Source: Luteibacter rhizovicinus DSM 16549
Lineage (GTDB): Bacteria; Pseudomonadota; Gammaproteobacteria; Xanthomonadales; Rhodanobacteraceae
Direction: 5' to 3'
NCBI RefSeq assembly: GCF_001887595.1
Contig: NZ_CP017480.1
Coordinates: 4,182,001-4,246,000 of the forward strand
Length of the DNA stretch: 64,000 bases
In this document: piece by piece, positions 8,560 to 16,136 of the stretch
How the letters are laid out: the number at the start of each line of letters is the position of its first letter
Position numbering within the stretch: the first letter of the stretch is position 1
Position numbers and translations under genes: made by a program
Notes under the pieces: generated by a model
Databases searched by the model: none
What the model was told of the DNA's origin: nothing
Seen by the model: only the letters and a program-made list of their open reading frames with translations

Positions 8560-9441
8560 TTACCGCGCGGCGTGGATTTCCGCGATGTAACCACCAGGGA
8601 ACTGCAGCATCGCCGCATGGCGGTCACCTTCGTCGTGTGCCGGCACCAGGACCTGTGCGCCGGATTGCGTGGCACGTGCCAGGGCGGCGGCGAGATCATC
8701 CACCTCGTAACCCGTCACCTCGCGACCGTAGGGCCAGACGAGGTGTCCATCGGTGACCAGCACGCTCACCTTGCCGTAACCGGACTCGATCCGGATGCGA
8801 CGATAGGTACCCGACGTACCACCCAGCTCCGTCAACGAGGCCTTCGCGTCGTCGGACACGACCTTGCCGTGGGCGAAGCGCGTGAAGGCCTGGACGAACT
8901 TCGCCGCACTGGCCGCCGGCAGGTAGATACGATTCTCCGGGACATGACGCAGCGGTTCGTAGCTCGGCGTCTTCGTGTGCCAGTAGAGCTGCATATTCAC
9001 CCCGCCCGGCCAGCTGATCACCGCGTCGCGGCCGATCGGGTCGTCGAAGGCCGTGACCACGGTGGCCGCACCCGCTTGTTCGGCCGCCTTGATCGCGGCA
9101 TCGAGGTCCGTCACCAGATAGCCCGTACGCTCGAGGCCAAAGGGATACGGCACCGGGGTACGGAAGCCGAAGACGGACACCGCGCCCGATGGGCTCTGCA
9201 CCACCTGCGTCGAGGTGCTCGACGGCGTCGGCGTCACCGTGGCGATGCCCTGCTTCGTCGACTGTCCTTCGAACGTGGCGGCGAAACTGCGCACGAAGGC
9301 ATCGACATCCTGAGGTGCCAGGTAGACGTGCGTGGTGTCGTACTGCGGCCCCGCGGAGAAATCCGGCGTGGTAGCGGCAAGCACAGAGGCGGGTGCGGCG
9401 GCGACGAGTGCGATGCCGAGAAACAAGGAACGGAGACGCAT
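8560..9441 (-). CDS. Secreted VOC (glyoxalase/bleomycin-resistance fold) protein
   Basis: A 293-residue protein with signal peptide MRLRSLFLGIALVAAAPASVLA. The mature part holds two VOC-like modules (YDTTHVYLAPQDVDAFVRSF at about residue 34 and NRIYLPAASAAKFVQAFTRF at about 171), each followed by a module end such as FPGGYIAEIH. Such proteins bind a metal or small ligand; the reaction is not known. Export to the periplasm is unusual for the family and recurs in environmental proteobacteria. It lies just upstream of the NarL-type regulator gene's end on the same strand, convergent with the TonB receptor across a REP pair. Confidence 0.8.
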   Translation of the reverse strand: MRLRSLFLGIALVAAAPASVLAATTPDFSAGPQYDTTHVYLAPQDVDAFVRSFAATFEGQSTKQGIATVTPTPSSTSTQVVQSPSGAVSVFGFRTPVPYPFGLERTGYLVTDLDAAIKAAEQAGAATVVTAFDDPIGRDAVISWPGGVNMQLYWHTKTPSYEPLRHVPENRIYLPAASAAKFVQAFTRFAHGKVVSDDAKASLTELGGTSGTYRRIRIESGYGKVSVLVTDGHLVWPYGREVTGYEVDDLAAALARATQSGAQVLVPAHDEGDRHAAMLQFPGGYIAEIHAAR

Positions 9442-9483
9442 GGACGTTTTCCTGCAGGGTAAAAGGGATGAAACCCTGCGCGA

Positions 9484-10107
9484 TCAACGCAGGAAGCCGC
9501 GCTCCATGGCCAGCGCGATGGCATGCGCACGATTGCTTGCACGGAGTTTGCCCATCGCGTTCGAGAGGTACTCTTTGACGGTCTCGGCGGACAAGCCGAG
9601 GCGTGCGGCGATCTGCTTGTTTTCCAGGCCCAGTGCCACGCCACGCAATACGTCGAGTTCGCGTTCGGAGAGGGCCTGGTCGCCGTAGTGTTCGGTGAGG
9701 TCCTGCGCGACCTCCGCCGCGATGCGATGCTGTCCGGCATGCACGGCCTGGATGGTCCCGACGAGATCGTCCACCAACGAGGTCTTCAACAAATACCCAT
9801 TCGCGCCTGCTGCCAGCGCCCGACGCGCGTTGCCGTCGCCACCGTAGGTCGTCAGCACGATGACGCGAGCCGTCGGCGTATGTGCGCGGATGAGGGCGAT
9901 GACACGCGTGCCTTCCATGTCGGGCAGCTGCAGATCGACAAGAGCCACATCGGGCAGCAGCCGGCGCCAGGCTTCGATGCCTTCATGGCCCGTACCCGCC
10001 TGGCCGACCACGTCGAACCCGGGGCTGTCGTCGAGAATCGCTGCGACGCCCGCGCGGAACAGCGGGTGATCGTCGACGATGAGGACGCGGATGGGCTCGG
10101 AAGTCAT
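9484..10107 (-). CDS. NarL/LuxR-family response regulator
   Basis: A 207-residue regulator: receiver domain 1-120 with acidic pocket VDDHP and phosphoacceptor Asp58 (VALVDLQLPD), Thr in the LTTYG segment and Lys in GYLLKTS; LuxR-type helix-turn-helix at about 143-200 (LSERELDVLRGVALGLENKQIAARLGLS...). No histidine kinase is adjacent. Its ATG overlaps the stop of the upstream AraC gene (ATGA at 10104-10107), so the two regulators are made from one mRNA. The downstream secreted VOC gene starts 43 bases after its stop on the same strand and may belong to the operon. Confidence 0.92.
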   Translation of the reverse strand: MTSEPIRVLIVDDHPLFRAGVAAILDDSPGFDVVGQAGTGHEGIEAWRRLLPDVALVDLQLPDMEGTRVIALIRAHTPTARVIVLTTYGGDGNARRALAAGANGYLLKTSLVDDLVGTIQAVHAGQHRIAAEVAQDLTEHYGDQALSERELDVLRGVALGLENKQIAARLGLSAETVKEYLSNAMGKLRASNRAHAIALAMERGFLR

Positions 10108-10811
10108 GAGCCGAGCTTACCCGTCGGAACCGCGCTCTGTGTGGGAGCTGTGCTCTGCGTGAGAGCCGTGCTCTGTGTGGGAGCCGCTTCAGCGGCGATG
10201 GGTGCTGCGGCAGGCTGGCCCGCTGCCGCGGGATCGCCGATGAATCGGCTCCCACATGGAGCATCGCCGATGAATCGGCTCCTACACTGTGTGCGGAAGG
10301 CGTGGGGGGTGACGTTCGTGGCGATCTTGAAGGCGCGGGTGAAATGGGCCTGGTCGTTGAAGCCGCAGCTGATCGCGATCTCGGCGATCGGTCCGTCGGT
10401 CGCCCGCAACAAGGTCCGCGCGTGGTCGAGCCGATGGCGGTGGCGCCAGCGGTGCGGACTGACGCCGAAGGTGGCGTTGAAGGCGCGGGTGAAATAGCCA
10501 CGCGAAAGCCGGCACGCGGCCGCGAGCTCCCTGATCGACAAGGCCGCATCGAGGTTGGCCAGCGCCATCTCGTGGACCACGCGGATTTGCCAGGCAGCAA
10601 GCCCACTGGGGACCACATCGGCAGACACGGGCACCGCGTTGGTGTGAATCTGCAGGGCCAGCACGATGTAGCGCGCGCACGCGTCGCGATCCGGTGTATC
10701 GGTCGCGTCGATCTGCTGCAGTGCCTTGCGCAGCAGGCCCCGAACGCGCTCGGCGGTGGGATGCGCGACCCGGCGCGTGAGGACCGGCGCCGGTATCTGG
10801 GCGAAGTTCAT
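10104..10811 (-). CDS. AraC-family regulator with REP-encoded C-terminal tail
   Basis: A 235-residue protein. A short N-terminal helical region precedes the two AraC helix-turn-helix motifs at about 90-190 (SIRELAAACRLSRGYFTRAF and GPIAEIAISCGFNDQAHFTRAF), which end in NVTPHAFRTQC, the usual end of the family. The next about 50 residues (two RFIGD copies, then PIAAEAAPTQ and STALTQSTAPTQS) are the literal translation of REP elements and an 18-bp tandem repeat. The frame then stops on ATGA shared with the response-regulator start. Probably the ancestral stop was lost when REP DNA spread here. No ligand-binding cupin is seen. Confidence 0.85.
   Translation of the reverse strand: MNFAQIPAPVLTRRVAHPTAERVRGLLRKALQQIDATDTPDRDACARYIVLALQIHTNAVPVSADVVPSGLAAWQIRVVHEMALANLDAALSIRELAAACRLSRGYFTRAFNATFGVSPHRWRHRHRLDHARTLLRATDGPIAEIAISCGFNDQAHFTRAFKIATNVTPHAFRTQCRSRFIGDAPCGSRFIGDPAAAGQPAAAPIAAEAAPTQSTALTQSTAPTQSAVPTGKLGS
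10132..10286. repeat. REP cluster plus 18-bp tandem repeat, inside a coding region
   Basis: From left: three 18-bp units (10132-10149, 10150-10167, 10168-10185; type GTGCTCTGTGTGGGAGCC), a CTTCAGCGG-type REP core (10176-10199), and two ATGAATCGG-type cores in inverse orientation (10233-10256, 10263-10286). All of it lies inside the 3' end of the AraC gene. Confidence 0.9.
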
Positions 10812-10886
10812 GGCGGGGCTCGCAACGGGAGACGACCCGGATGCTAGACAGCGCCATGAAGGCGGTGACCCCCTGTTTGGGGGGTC

Positions 10887-12065
10887 TCAGTGCGTCGCCG
10901 GCACGCGATGCAGCAAACGCGAGACCAGCGCGATCGCGGCGAGGCCGCCACCAAGGACGCAAACGCCTGTCCAGCCGGCATGTCGCCACACTTCGGCAGC
11001 CGCGAACGAGCCGGTCGCGCCACCGAGGAACATCGTGGTCATGAACAGGGTATTGAGCCGACTCTTGAACTCGGGGTGCAGACCGTAGACCACATGCTGG
11101 TGGGAAACGAGTGCGATCTGCACGCCGAAGTCGAGCAGGATGACGCCGACGATCAACCCGACCAGCGTCGGCCACAGCGCAAAGACCACCCAGGCCAGTA
11201 CCGTTGCCAGCGCGCCGGCCGCGATCACCCGCCACGGCCCTCGGCGATCGGCGACGCGCCCGGCCAGCGGTGCCATCGCCACGCCGACGGCACCGACTAC
11301 GCCGAAGAGACCTGCCGAGGCGGCACCGAGATTCAGCGGCGGCTGCTCCAGACGCAGGGCCAGCACGGTCCAGAAGGCGGAGAAGGACGCGAAGATCACC
11401 GCCTGGGTCAGCGCGGCCCGGCGCAGCAAGGGCTCGCGACGCCACAGGGCAACCAGCGACGACATCAGTTCCCCGTAGCTCACCCGGCGCGTCGGATGGT
11501 GCTCGGGGAGGCGCACGCGCATGAGCACGGCCCCCATCAACGCGATGGGTACGCCCAGCCAGAACATCGCGCGCCACCCGGCGGCACTGGCGACGAAGCC
11601 TGCCACCGTACGGCTGAGCAGGATGCCGGTGAGCAGGCCGCTCATGACCGTGCCGACAGCGGCGCCGCGTTTGGACGGTTCGGCGAGGATGGCCGCGAAC
11701 GGCACGATCTGCTGTGCGGCGGTGGCCATCGCGCCGACCAGCACCGAGGCGATCGCCAGCGTGGCCAGGCCGGGCGCGAGTGCGGCCGCCGCCATGGCGA
11801 CGGCCAGCACGACGAATTGCACGACGATGAGCCTCCGCCGTTCCAGCGCGTCGCCCAGGGGAACGAGAAACAGCAGGCCGGCGGCATAGCCCAGCTGGGT
11901 AAGCGTCGGGATCCAGCGTTCCACGGCGCCATCGTGCAAATCGCGCGACATGATCCCGAGCATCGGCTGGTTGTAGTAGATGTTTGCGACGGCCAGGCCG
12001 GTCGCGAGGGCCATGGCGTAGAGCGTGCCGCGAGTCAGGACTCGCAGCGGGGTGGGATTATCCAT
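10887..12065 (-). CDS. MFS transporter (drug/sugar efflux type)
   Basis: A 392-residue protein with about 12 hydrophobic helices. The first loop has LGDALERRRLIVVQ, a variant of the MFS signature GxxxDRxGRR, and the second half repeats it as LAGRVADRRGPW. The start ATANIYYNQP-like (here GLAVANIYYNQPML, near residue 25) is typical of the YgaY/NepI-like exporters. Inner-membrane proton-coupled efflux is likely; the substrate is unknown. The frame can be extended upstream, but that part is REP DNA, so ATG 12065 (MDNPTPLRVLTRG) is chosen. It is transcribed away from the lipoprotein gene region but on the same strand as it. Confidence 0.88.
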   Translation of the reverse strand: MDNPTPLRVLTRGTLYAMALATGLAVANIYYNQPMLGIMSRDLHDGAVERWIPTLTQLGYAAGLLFLVPLGDALERRRLIVVQFVVLAVAMAAAALAPGLATLAIASVLVGAMATAAQQIVPFAAILAEPSKRGAAVGTVMSGLLTGILLSRTVAGFVASAAGWRAMFWLGVPIALMGAVLMRVRLPEHHPTRRVSYGELMSSLVALWRREPLLRRAALTQAVIFASFSAFWTVLALRLEQPPLNLGAASAGLFGVVGAVGVAMAPLAGRVADRRGPWRVIAAGALATVLAWVVFALWPTLVGLIVGVILLDFGVQIALVSHQHVVYGLHPEFKSRLNTLFMTTMFLGGATGSFAAAEVWRHAGWTGVCVLGGGLAAIALVSRLLHRVPATH

Positions 12066-12156
12066 TGTGTCGCGGCTCCGGGGTTTTGCGGACTGTGCCG
12101 CACGGAGCGACCTGGGGCTTGAAGGATACGCACGTCTGGCTTTCTCGGCGACGTGG

Positions 12157-12180
12157 ATCGCCGATGAATCGGCTCCTACA
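12157..12180. repeat. REP element
   Basis: One ATCGCCGATGAATCGGCTCC-type core, 92 bases upstream of the MFS start, ending TACA instead of CACA. Confidence 0.85.
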
Positions 12181-12213
12181 GGAGCGGCGCGGCGTCGTTC
12201 GTGGTGGGCCGGG

Positions 12214-12567
12214 CTATTTGTCGGCGACGGTCCAGACGAGGGGGAGGTGCAGGTCGTCACAGCCCTTCTTGCAGACGAAGGTGCCGTGCTCGCCGGCCAG
12301 GTTCAGACGCCGGCCGCCGCTCAGGGTCAGGTCCAGCGTGCCGTCCCAACCGCTGGGCGCATGCGAGAGGTCTTTCTTGTCCAGCGTAAAAGGCTGCGAA
12401 TACGCCTTGGGCCCCCAGTGCCAGCTCACTGTCCCCCGCTGGCCTTCCAGGACGATGTCGGCGCCATCGGCGGACTTGCCCGAGAGATGGAAGTCGTCGC
12501 CCATGCAGCCGGCGAGGAAAATGACGATGGAGCATACGAGCGGCAGGAGACGAAGCTTCACGGGCAT
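12214..12567 (-). CDS. Small lipoprotein
   Basis: A 117-residue protein with a lipoprotein signal (MPVKLRLLPLVCSIVIFLAGC, lipobox LAGC). The mature part is beta-rich (ADIVLEGQRGTVSWHWG, GTLDLTLSGGRRLNL) and holds a Cys pair (VCKKGC). Family unknown. It is divergent from the cioA gene, with 163 bases between the two starts that should hold both promoters; no factor site was recognised there. Confidence 0.75.
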   Translation of the reverse strand: MPVKLRLLPLVCSIVIFLAGCMGDDFHLSGKSADGADIVLEGQRGTVSWHWGPKAYSQPFTLDKKDLSHAPSGWDGTLDLTLSGGRRLNLAGEHGTFVCKKGCDDLHLPLVWTVADK

Positions 12568-12730
12568 TCCTTGTGCAAGGTCGCAGGATCATCGGCCTGC
12601 CGCCTGCAAAGTTAAGTGAGTCTGCCGAATCGGCGCGACGATCGGTCGCGCCCGCCGTGGCCGATTTGAACAATCCAGCGGCTCCGCAACTTGTGACACT
12701 AGAGGCCGGCTCCCACGCACGGACTCCCGA

Positions 12731-14155
12731 GTGAACGTATCCGACACGGCGCTTCTCCTTGCCCGGTGGCAGTTCGCCTTCACCGTGTCCTTTCACATCA
12801 TCTTCCCGGCGATCAGCATCGGGCTGGCCAGCTTCCTCGCCGTGCTGGAGGGCCTGTGGCTGAAGACCGGCAAGGTCGTCTACAAGGAACTGTTCTTCTT
12901 CTGGTCGAAGATCTTCGCCGTGGGCTTCGGCATGGGTGTCGTATCGGGCGTGGTGATGAGCTACGAGTTCGGCACGAACTGGTCGGGTTTCTCCGCATTC
13001 GCCGGCTCGGTCACCGGCCCCCTGCTCGCCTTCGAGGTGATGACGGCGTTCTTCCTCGAAGCCGGCTTCCTCGGCATCATGCTGTTCGGCTGGACGCGTG
13101 TGGGTCCGAAGGCGCATTTCTTCGCCACGCTGATGGTGGCCACCGGAACGCTCATCTCGACGTTCTGGATCCTTTCCTCGAACAGCTGGATGCAGACCCC
13201 GCAGGGCTATGAAGTGATCGGCGGACGGATCGTCCCGGTCGACTGGCTGAAGATCGTCTTCAACCCTTCGTTCCCTTACCGGCTCGTGCACATGGCACTG
13301 GCAGCCTTCATCGTCGCCGCCATGCTCGTCGGCGCCTGTGCGGCCTGGCACCTGCTGCGTGGCCGGCGCGATGCGGGCATCCGCAAGTCGTTCTCCATGG
13401 CGCTGTGGATGATGCTCGTCGTCGTGCCGATCCAGATCGCCGCAGGCGACGCGCATGGCCTCAACACACGCGAACATCAACCGGCGAAAATCGCCGCCAT
13501 CGAAGGCCTCTGGGAGACCGAACACGGCGGCACCTCGCTCAACCTCGTCGGCTGGCCCGACATGGAGAACGAGACCACGCATTACGCGATCAAGGTTCCG
13601 CACCTGGGCAGCCTGATCCTCACGCACACCTGGGACGGCGAGATCCAGGGACTGAAATCCTTCCCTCGCGAAGACCGGCCCAATTCGACGATCGTCTTCT
13701 GGAGCTTCCGGATCATGGTCGGCATGGGCCTGCTGATGCTCTTGCTTGCCGTGCTCGGCCTGCTGTTGAGGCGCAACGCGCGACTCTACGAGGCGCGATG
13801 GTTCCAGCGCTTCGCCCTGCTCATGGGTCCGAGTGGCCTGATCGCCCTGCTAGCCGGCTGGATTACCACCGAAGCCGGTCGCCAGCCGTGGGTCGTTTAC
13901 GGCGTGATGCGCACCCGCGACGCGGTGTCGACGGCGTTGACCGTGGACCAGGTCGGCACCTCGCTGATGATCTTCGTCATGGTGTATTTCCTGGTTTTCG
14001 GCACCGGCATCTACTACATGCTCAAGCTGATGGCCAAGGGTCCCAACCTGCCACGCGACGAAGCCGAAGGTTCCTCCTCCGGTGACACAGGCCTGGGTCG
14101 CGATCGCTTCGACCATCGTCCGCTTTCGCGCCCCACCGATCCCATCGACGAGTAA
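12731..14155 (+). CDS. cioA: Cyanide-insensitive bd-type ubiquinol oxidase subunit I
   Basis: A 474-residue, multi-helix inner-membrane protein that oxidises ubiquinol and reduces O2 with hemes b558, b595 and d. His22 in RWQFAFTVSFH matches the N-terminal heme ligand, FEVMTAFFLEAGFLG carries the two conserved Glu of the proton path, and the second His lies in LVHMALAAF; the Met ligand region is in the later QPWVVYGVMRT section. The quinol-binding loop is short, which marks the Cio (cyanide-insensitive) group rather than E. coli CydA. GTG start at 12731. It is followed after 7 bases by subunit II. Confidence 0.95.
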   Translation: MNVSDTALLLARWQFAFTVSFHIIFPAISIGLASFLAVLEGLWLKTGKVVYKELFFFWSKIFAVGFGMGVVSGVVMSYEFGTNWSGFSAFAGSVTGPLLAFEVMTAFFLEAGFLGIMLFGWTRVGPKAHFFATLMVATGTLISTFWILSSNSWMQTPQGYEVIGGRIVPVDWLKIVFNPSFPYRLVHMALAAFIVAAMLVGACAAWHLLRGRRDAGIRKSFSMALWMMLVVVPIQIAAGDAHGLNTREHQPAKIAAIEGLWETEHGGTSLNLVGWPDMENETTHYAIKVPHLGSLILTHTWDGEIQGLKSFPREDRPNSTIVFWSFRIMVGMGLLMLLLAVLGLLLRRNARLYEARWFQRFALLMGPSGLIALLAGWITTEAGRQPWVVYGVMRTRDAVSTALTVDQVGTSLMIFVMVYFLVFGTGIYYMLKLMAKGPNLPRDEAEGSSSGDTGLGRDRFDHRPLSRPTDPIDE

Positions 14156-14162
14156 CCACGCC

Positions 14163-15170
14163 ATGCATATCGACTTGCCCGTCATCTGGGCGGCCATCAT
14201 CGGCTTCGGCGTCTTCCTCTACGTCATGCTCGACGGATTCGATCTCGGTATCGGCCTGATCTTTCCGTTCTTCGATCGCGAAGGCGAACGCGAGGTCATG
14301 CTCAACACCGTGGCCCCGGTCTGGGACGGCAACGAAACCTGGATGGTCCTGGGCGGCGCCTGCCTGTACGCCGTGTTCCCCGTGGCCTATTCCGTCCTGC
14401 TGCCTGCCACCTACCTGCCCATCATCGCCATGCTTTGCGGACTCATTTTCCGTGGTGTGGCGTTCGAGATCCGGGCCAAGGCGCGGCGTACGCAACACCT
14501 CTGGGATCTCGCCTTCATCGCCGGCTCGGGCGTGGCGACGTTCGCCCAGGGTGTGATCCTCGGCAGCCTGCTGCAGGGTATCGACGTGCGTGACGGCAAG
14601 TTCGTCGGCGGCCCCTTCGACTGGTTCTCGCCGTTCAACCTGTTCACCGGCATCGGCCTGCTGCTGACCTACGCCACGCTGGGGTGCGGCTGGCTGTTGA
14701 TGAAGACCGAGGGCGAACTGCAACGGCGCATGGCCGTGCTGATGCGTCCCCTCACGCTGTGCCTTGCCGTGACGGTGGGGATCGTCAGCGTCTGGACCCT
14801 GCTCGGTCAGCCCGGCGTGGCCGCGCGCTGGCTGAGCATGCCGAACCTGCTGTTCTTCCTGCCGGTGCCTGTACTGGTCCTCGCCTGCGTGGTCGGCATC
14901 CTTGTCGCCGTGAAGCGCGGCGCGGAGCGACTGCCCTTCCTGCTCACCCTGGCCATCGTTTTCCTTGGCTACAGCGGCCTGCTGATCAGCATCTTTCCCA
15001 ACATCATTCCGCCCTCGCTCGATATCTGGGCTGCCTCCGCGCCGCGCTCGAGTCAGGTGTTCACCCTGGTCGGCGCGGCTATCGTCATTCCCATCATCCT
15101 GACCTACACCGTGCTCGCGTACTGGGTTTTCCGCGGGAAAGTGCGGCAGGGCGACGAAGGCTACCACTGA
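14163..15170 (+). CDS. cioB: Cyanide-insensitive bd-type ubiquinol oxidase subunit II
   Basis: A 335-residue membrane protein beginning MHIDLPVIWAAIIGFGVFLYVMLDGFDLG, the conserved opening of CydB/CioB. The pattern PVWDGNETWMVLGGACLYAVFP and the two similar halves of about four helices are typical. It supports subunit I, and binds no heme by itself in known structures. The ATG at 14163 was preferred to the longer frame because it matches the family start. Its stop shares bases with the start of the next gene (TGATG at 15168-15172). Confidence 0.95.
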   Translation: MHIDLPVIWAAIIGFGVFLYVMLDGFDLGIGLIFPFFDREGEREVMLNTVAPVWDGNETWMVLGGACLYAVFPVAYSVLLPATYLPIIAMLCGLIFRGVAFEIRAKARRTQHLWDLAFIAGSGVATFAQGVILGSLLQGIDVRDGKFVGGPFDWFSPFNLFTGIGLLLTYATLGCGWLLMKTEGELQRRMAVLMRPLTLCLAVTVGIVSVWTLLGQPGVAARWLSMPNLLFFLPVPVLVLACVVGILVAVKRGAERLPFLLTLAIVFLGYSGLLISIFPNIIPPSLDIWAASAPRSSQVFTLVGAAIVIPIILTYTVLAYWVFRGKVRQGDEGYH

Positions 15171-15283
15171 TGGCGAAGCGATCACGCCTGCGTCAGGCGG
15201 CCTGGTTCGTGACGCTTTATCTCGGAGGCGTCGCCGCGGTAGCCTGTGTTGCCGGGCTCTTCCGGCTGCTGGTACCGCACTAG
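15170..15283 (+). CDS. DUF2474 small membrane subunit of the bd oxidase (CydX-like)
   Basis: A 37-residue protein, MAKRSRLRQAAWFVTLY followed by a single hydrophobic helix (LGGVAAVACVAGLFRLL) and PH. Its position directly after cioB, size and one-helix layout match DUF2474, the small protein that accompanies Cio-type oxidases and corresponds in role to CydX in E. coli, which stabilises the heme site. The start overlaps the cioB stop by one base, so translation is coupled. Too short for ordinary gene finders. Confidence 0.88.
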   Translation: MAKRSRLRQAAWFVTLYLGGVAAVACVAGLFRLLVPH

Positions 15284-15311
15284 GTATCGCCAGGGTCGCA
15301 AGGAGCGCACC

Positions 15312-16073
15312 ATGAGCGGCATCACCGAGCTGCACGTGTCGAGCTACGCGCCAGGTGGCGCCATGGCCGCGCATGCCCACGACGAGGCCTCGTTCTGCCT
15401 GGTCGTCGCGGGCGGTTACGAGGAACGCATCCTCGGCGAAACCAACGAGCACGCACCGGGCGACCTGCTGTTCTGTCCGGCCCACGCGACACACGCACAG
15501 CGGTTCGGCCATGAAGGCGCTCGCAAGGTGATCTTCTCGCCCGATGCCGACACCACCGCCCTGCTCTCCAGCCACGCCACACGCCTCGACGGACGTCCGC
15601 TGCTTCGCCGTTCCCCGGCCTTGCTCGGACTGGGACGACGCATCGTCGACCAGCTTGCGCTGGGCGACGCCTTCGCCCAACTGTCTGCCCAGGGCCTGAC
15701 CCTGGAGGCCCTCGCGCTCGCCGCGGCAGGGCTGGACCAGCGGACGTGTCAGGAGCCGGCCTGGCTTCGACGCGTGCGCGAGTTTCTGCATGACGACCCG
15801 GCCCAGGAAGTGACACTGGAACAGCTCGCGCGCATCGCGGAGCGCCACCCCGTCCATCTGGCGCGCACCTTCCGCACGGTCCACGAATGCACGATCGGCG
15901 ACTACGTGCGCCGCCTGCGCGTCGAGCGTGCCGCGGCGCTCCTGCGCGCCACGCGACGTCCGCTGCTGGACATCGCCCTGGAATGCGGCTTCGCGGGCGC
16001 CGCGCAGTTTTCGCGTTCGTTCCGCGCGGTGCATGCGACCACACCGACCGCATGGCGACAGGCCGTGCGCTAA
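15312..16073 (+). CDS. AraC-family regulator with N-terminal cupin
   Basis: A 253-residue protein. Residues about 1-85 form a cupin-like sensor (GGAMAAHAHDEASFCLVVAGGYEE... APGDLLFCPAHATHAQRF), and two AraC helix-turn-helix motifs lie at about 165-250 (TLEQLARIAERHPVHLARTF; PLLDIALECGFAGAAQFSRSF). It starts 28 bases after the oxidase small-subunit gene with AAGGAG 7 bases before the ATG, so it is probably the last gene of the cio operon or overlaps its end. Whether it controls cioAB is inference. Ligand unknown. Confidence 0.88.
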   Translation: MSGITELHVSSYAPGGAMAAHAHDEASFCLVVAGGYEERILGETNEHAPGDLLFCPAHATHAQRFGHEGARKVIFSPDADTTALLSSHATRLDGRPLLRRSPALLGLGRRIVDQLALGDAFAQLSAQGLTLEALALAAAGLDQRTCQEPAWLRRVREFLHDDPAQEVTLEQLARIAERHPVHLARTFRTVHECTIGDYVRRLRVERAAALLRATRRPLLDIALECGFAGAAQFSRSFRAVHATTPTAWRQAVR

Positions 16074-16136
16074 GCGGAGTCAACACGCGTTAATCCGGGT
16101 AAAGCAGACCACCATCCCGCTTGCTACGGTGGGGCC

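Noticed and set aside
12066-12260. Longer N-terminus of the MFS protein
   Set aside because: The extra residues are translated REP and intergenic DNA; the family start is at 12065.
12257-13627. 456-codon open frame on the minus strand
   Set aside because: Antisense to cioA; the real minus-strand gene there is the small lipoprotein at 12214-12567 in another frame.
14022-16034. 670-codon open frame on the minus strand
   Set aside because: Entirely antisense to cioAB and the AraC gene; it follows from the third-position G/C bias of the real genes. Its translation is Asp/His/Arg/Gly-rich with no family features.
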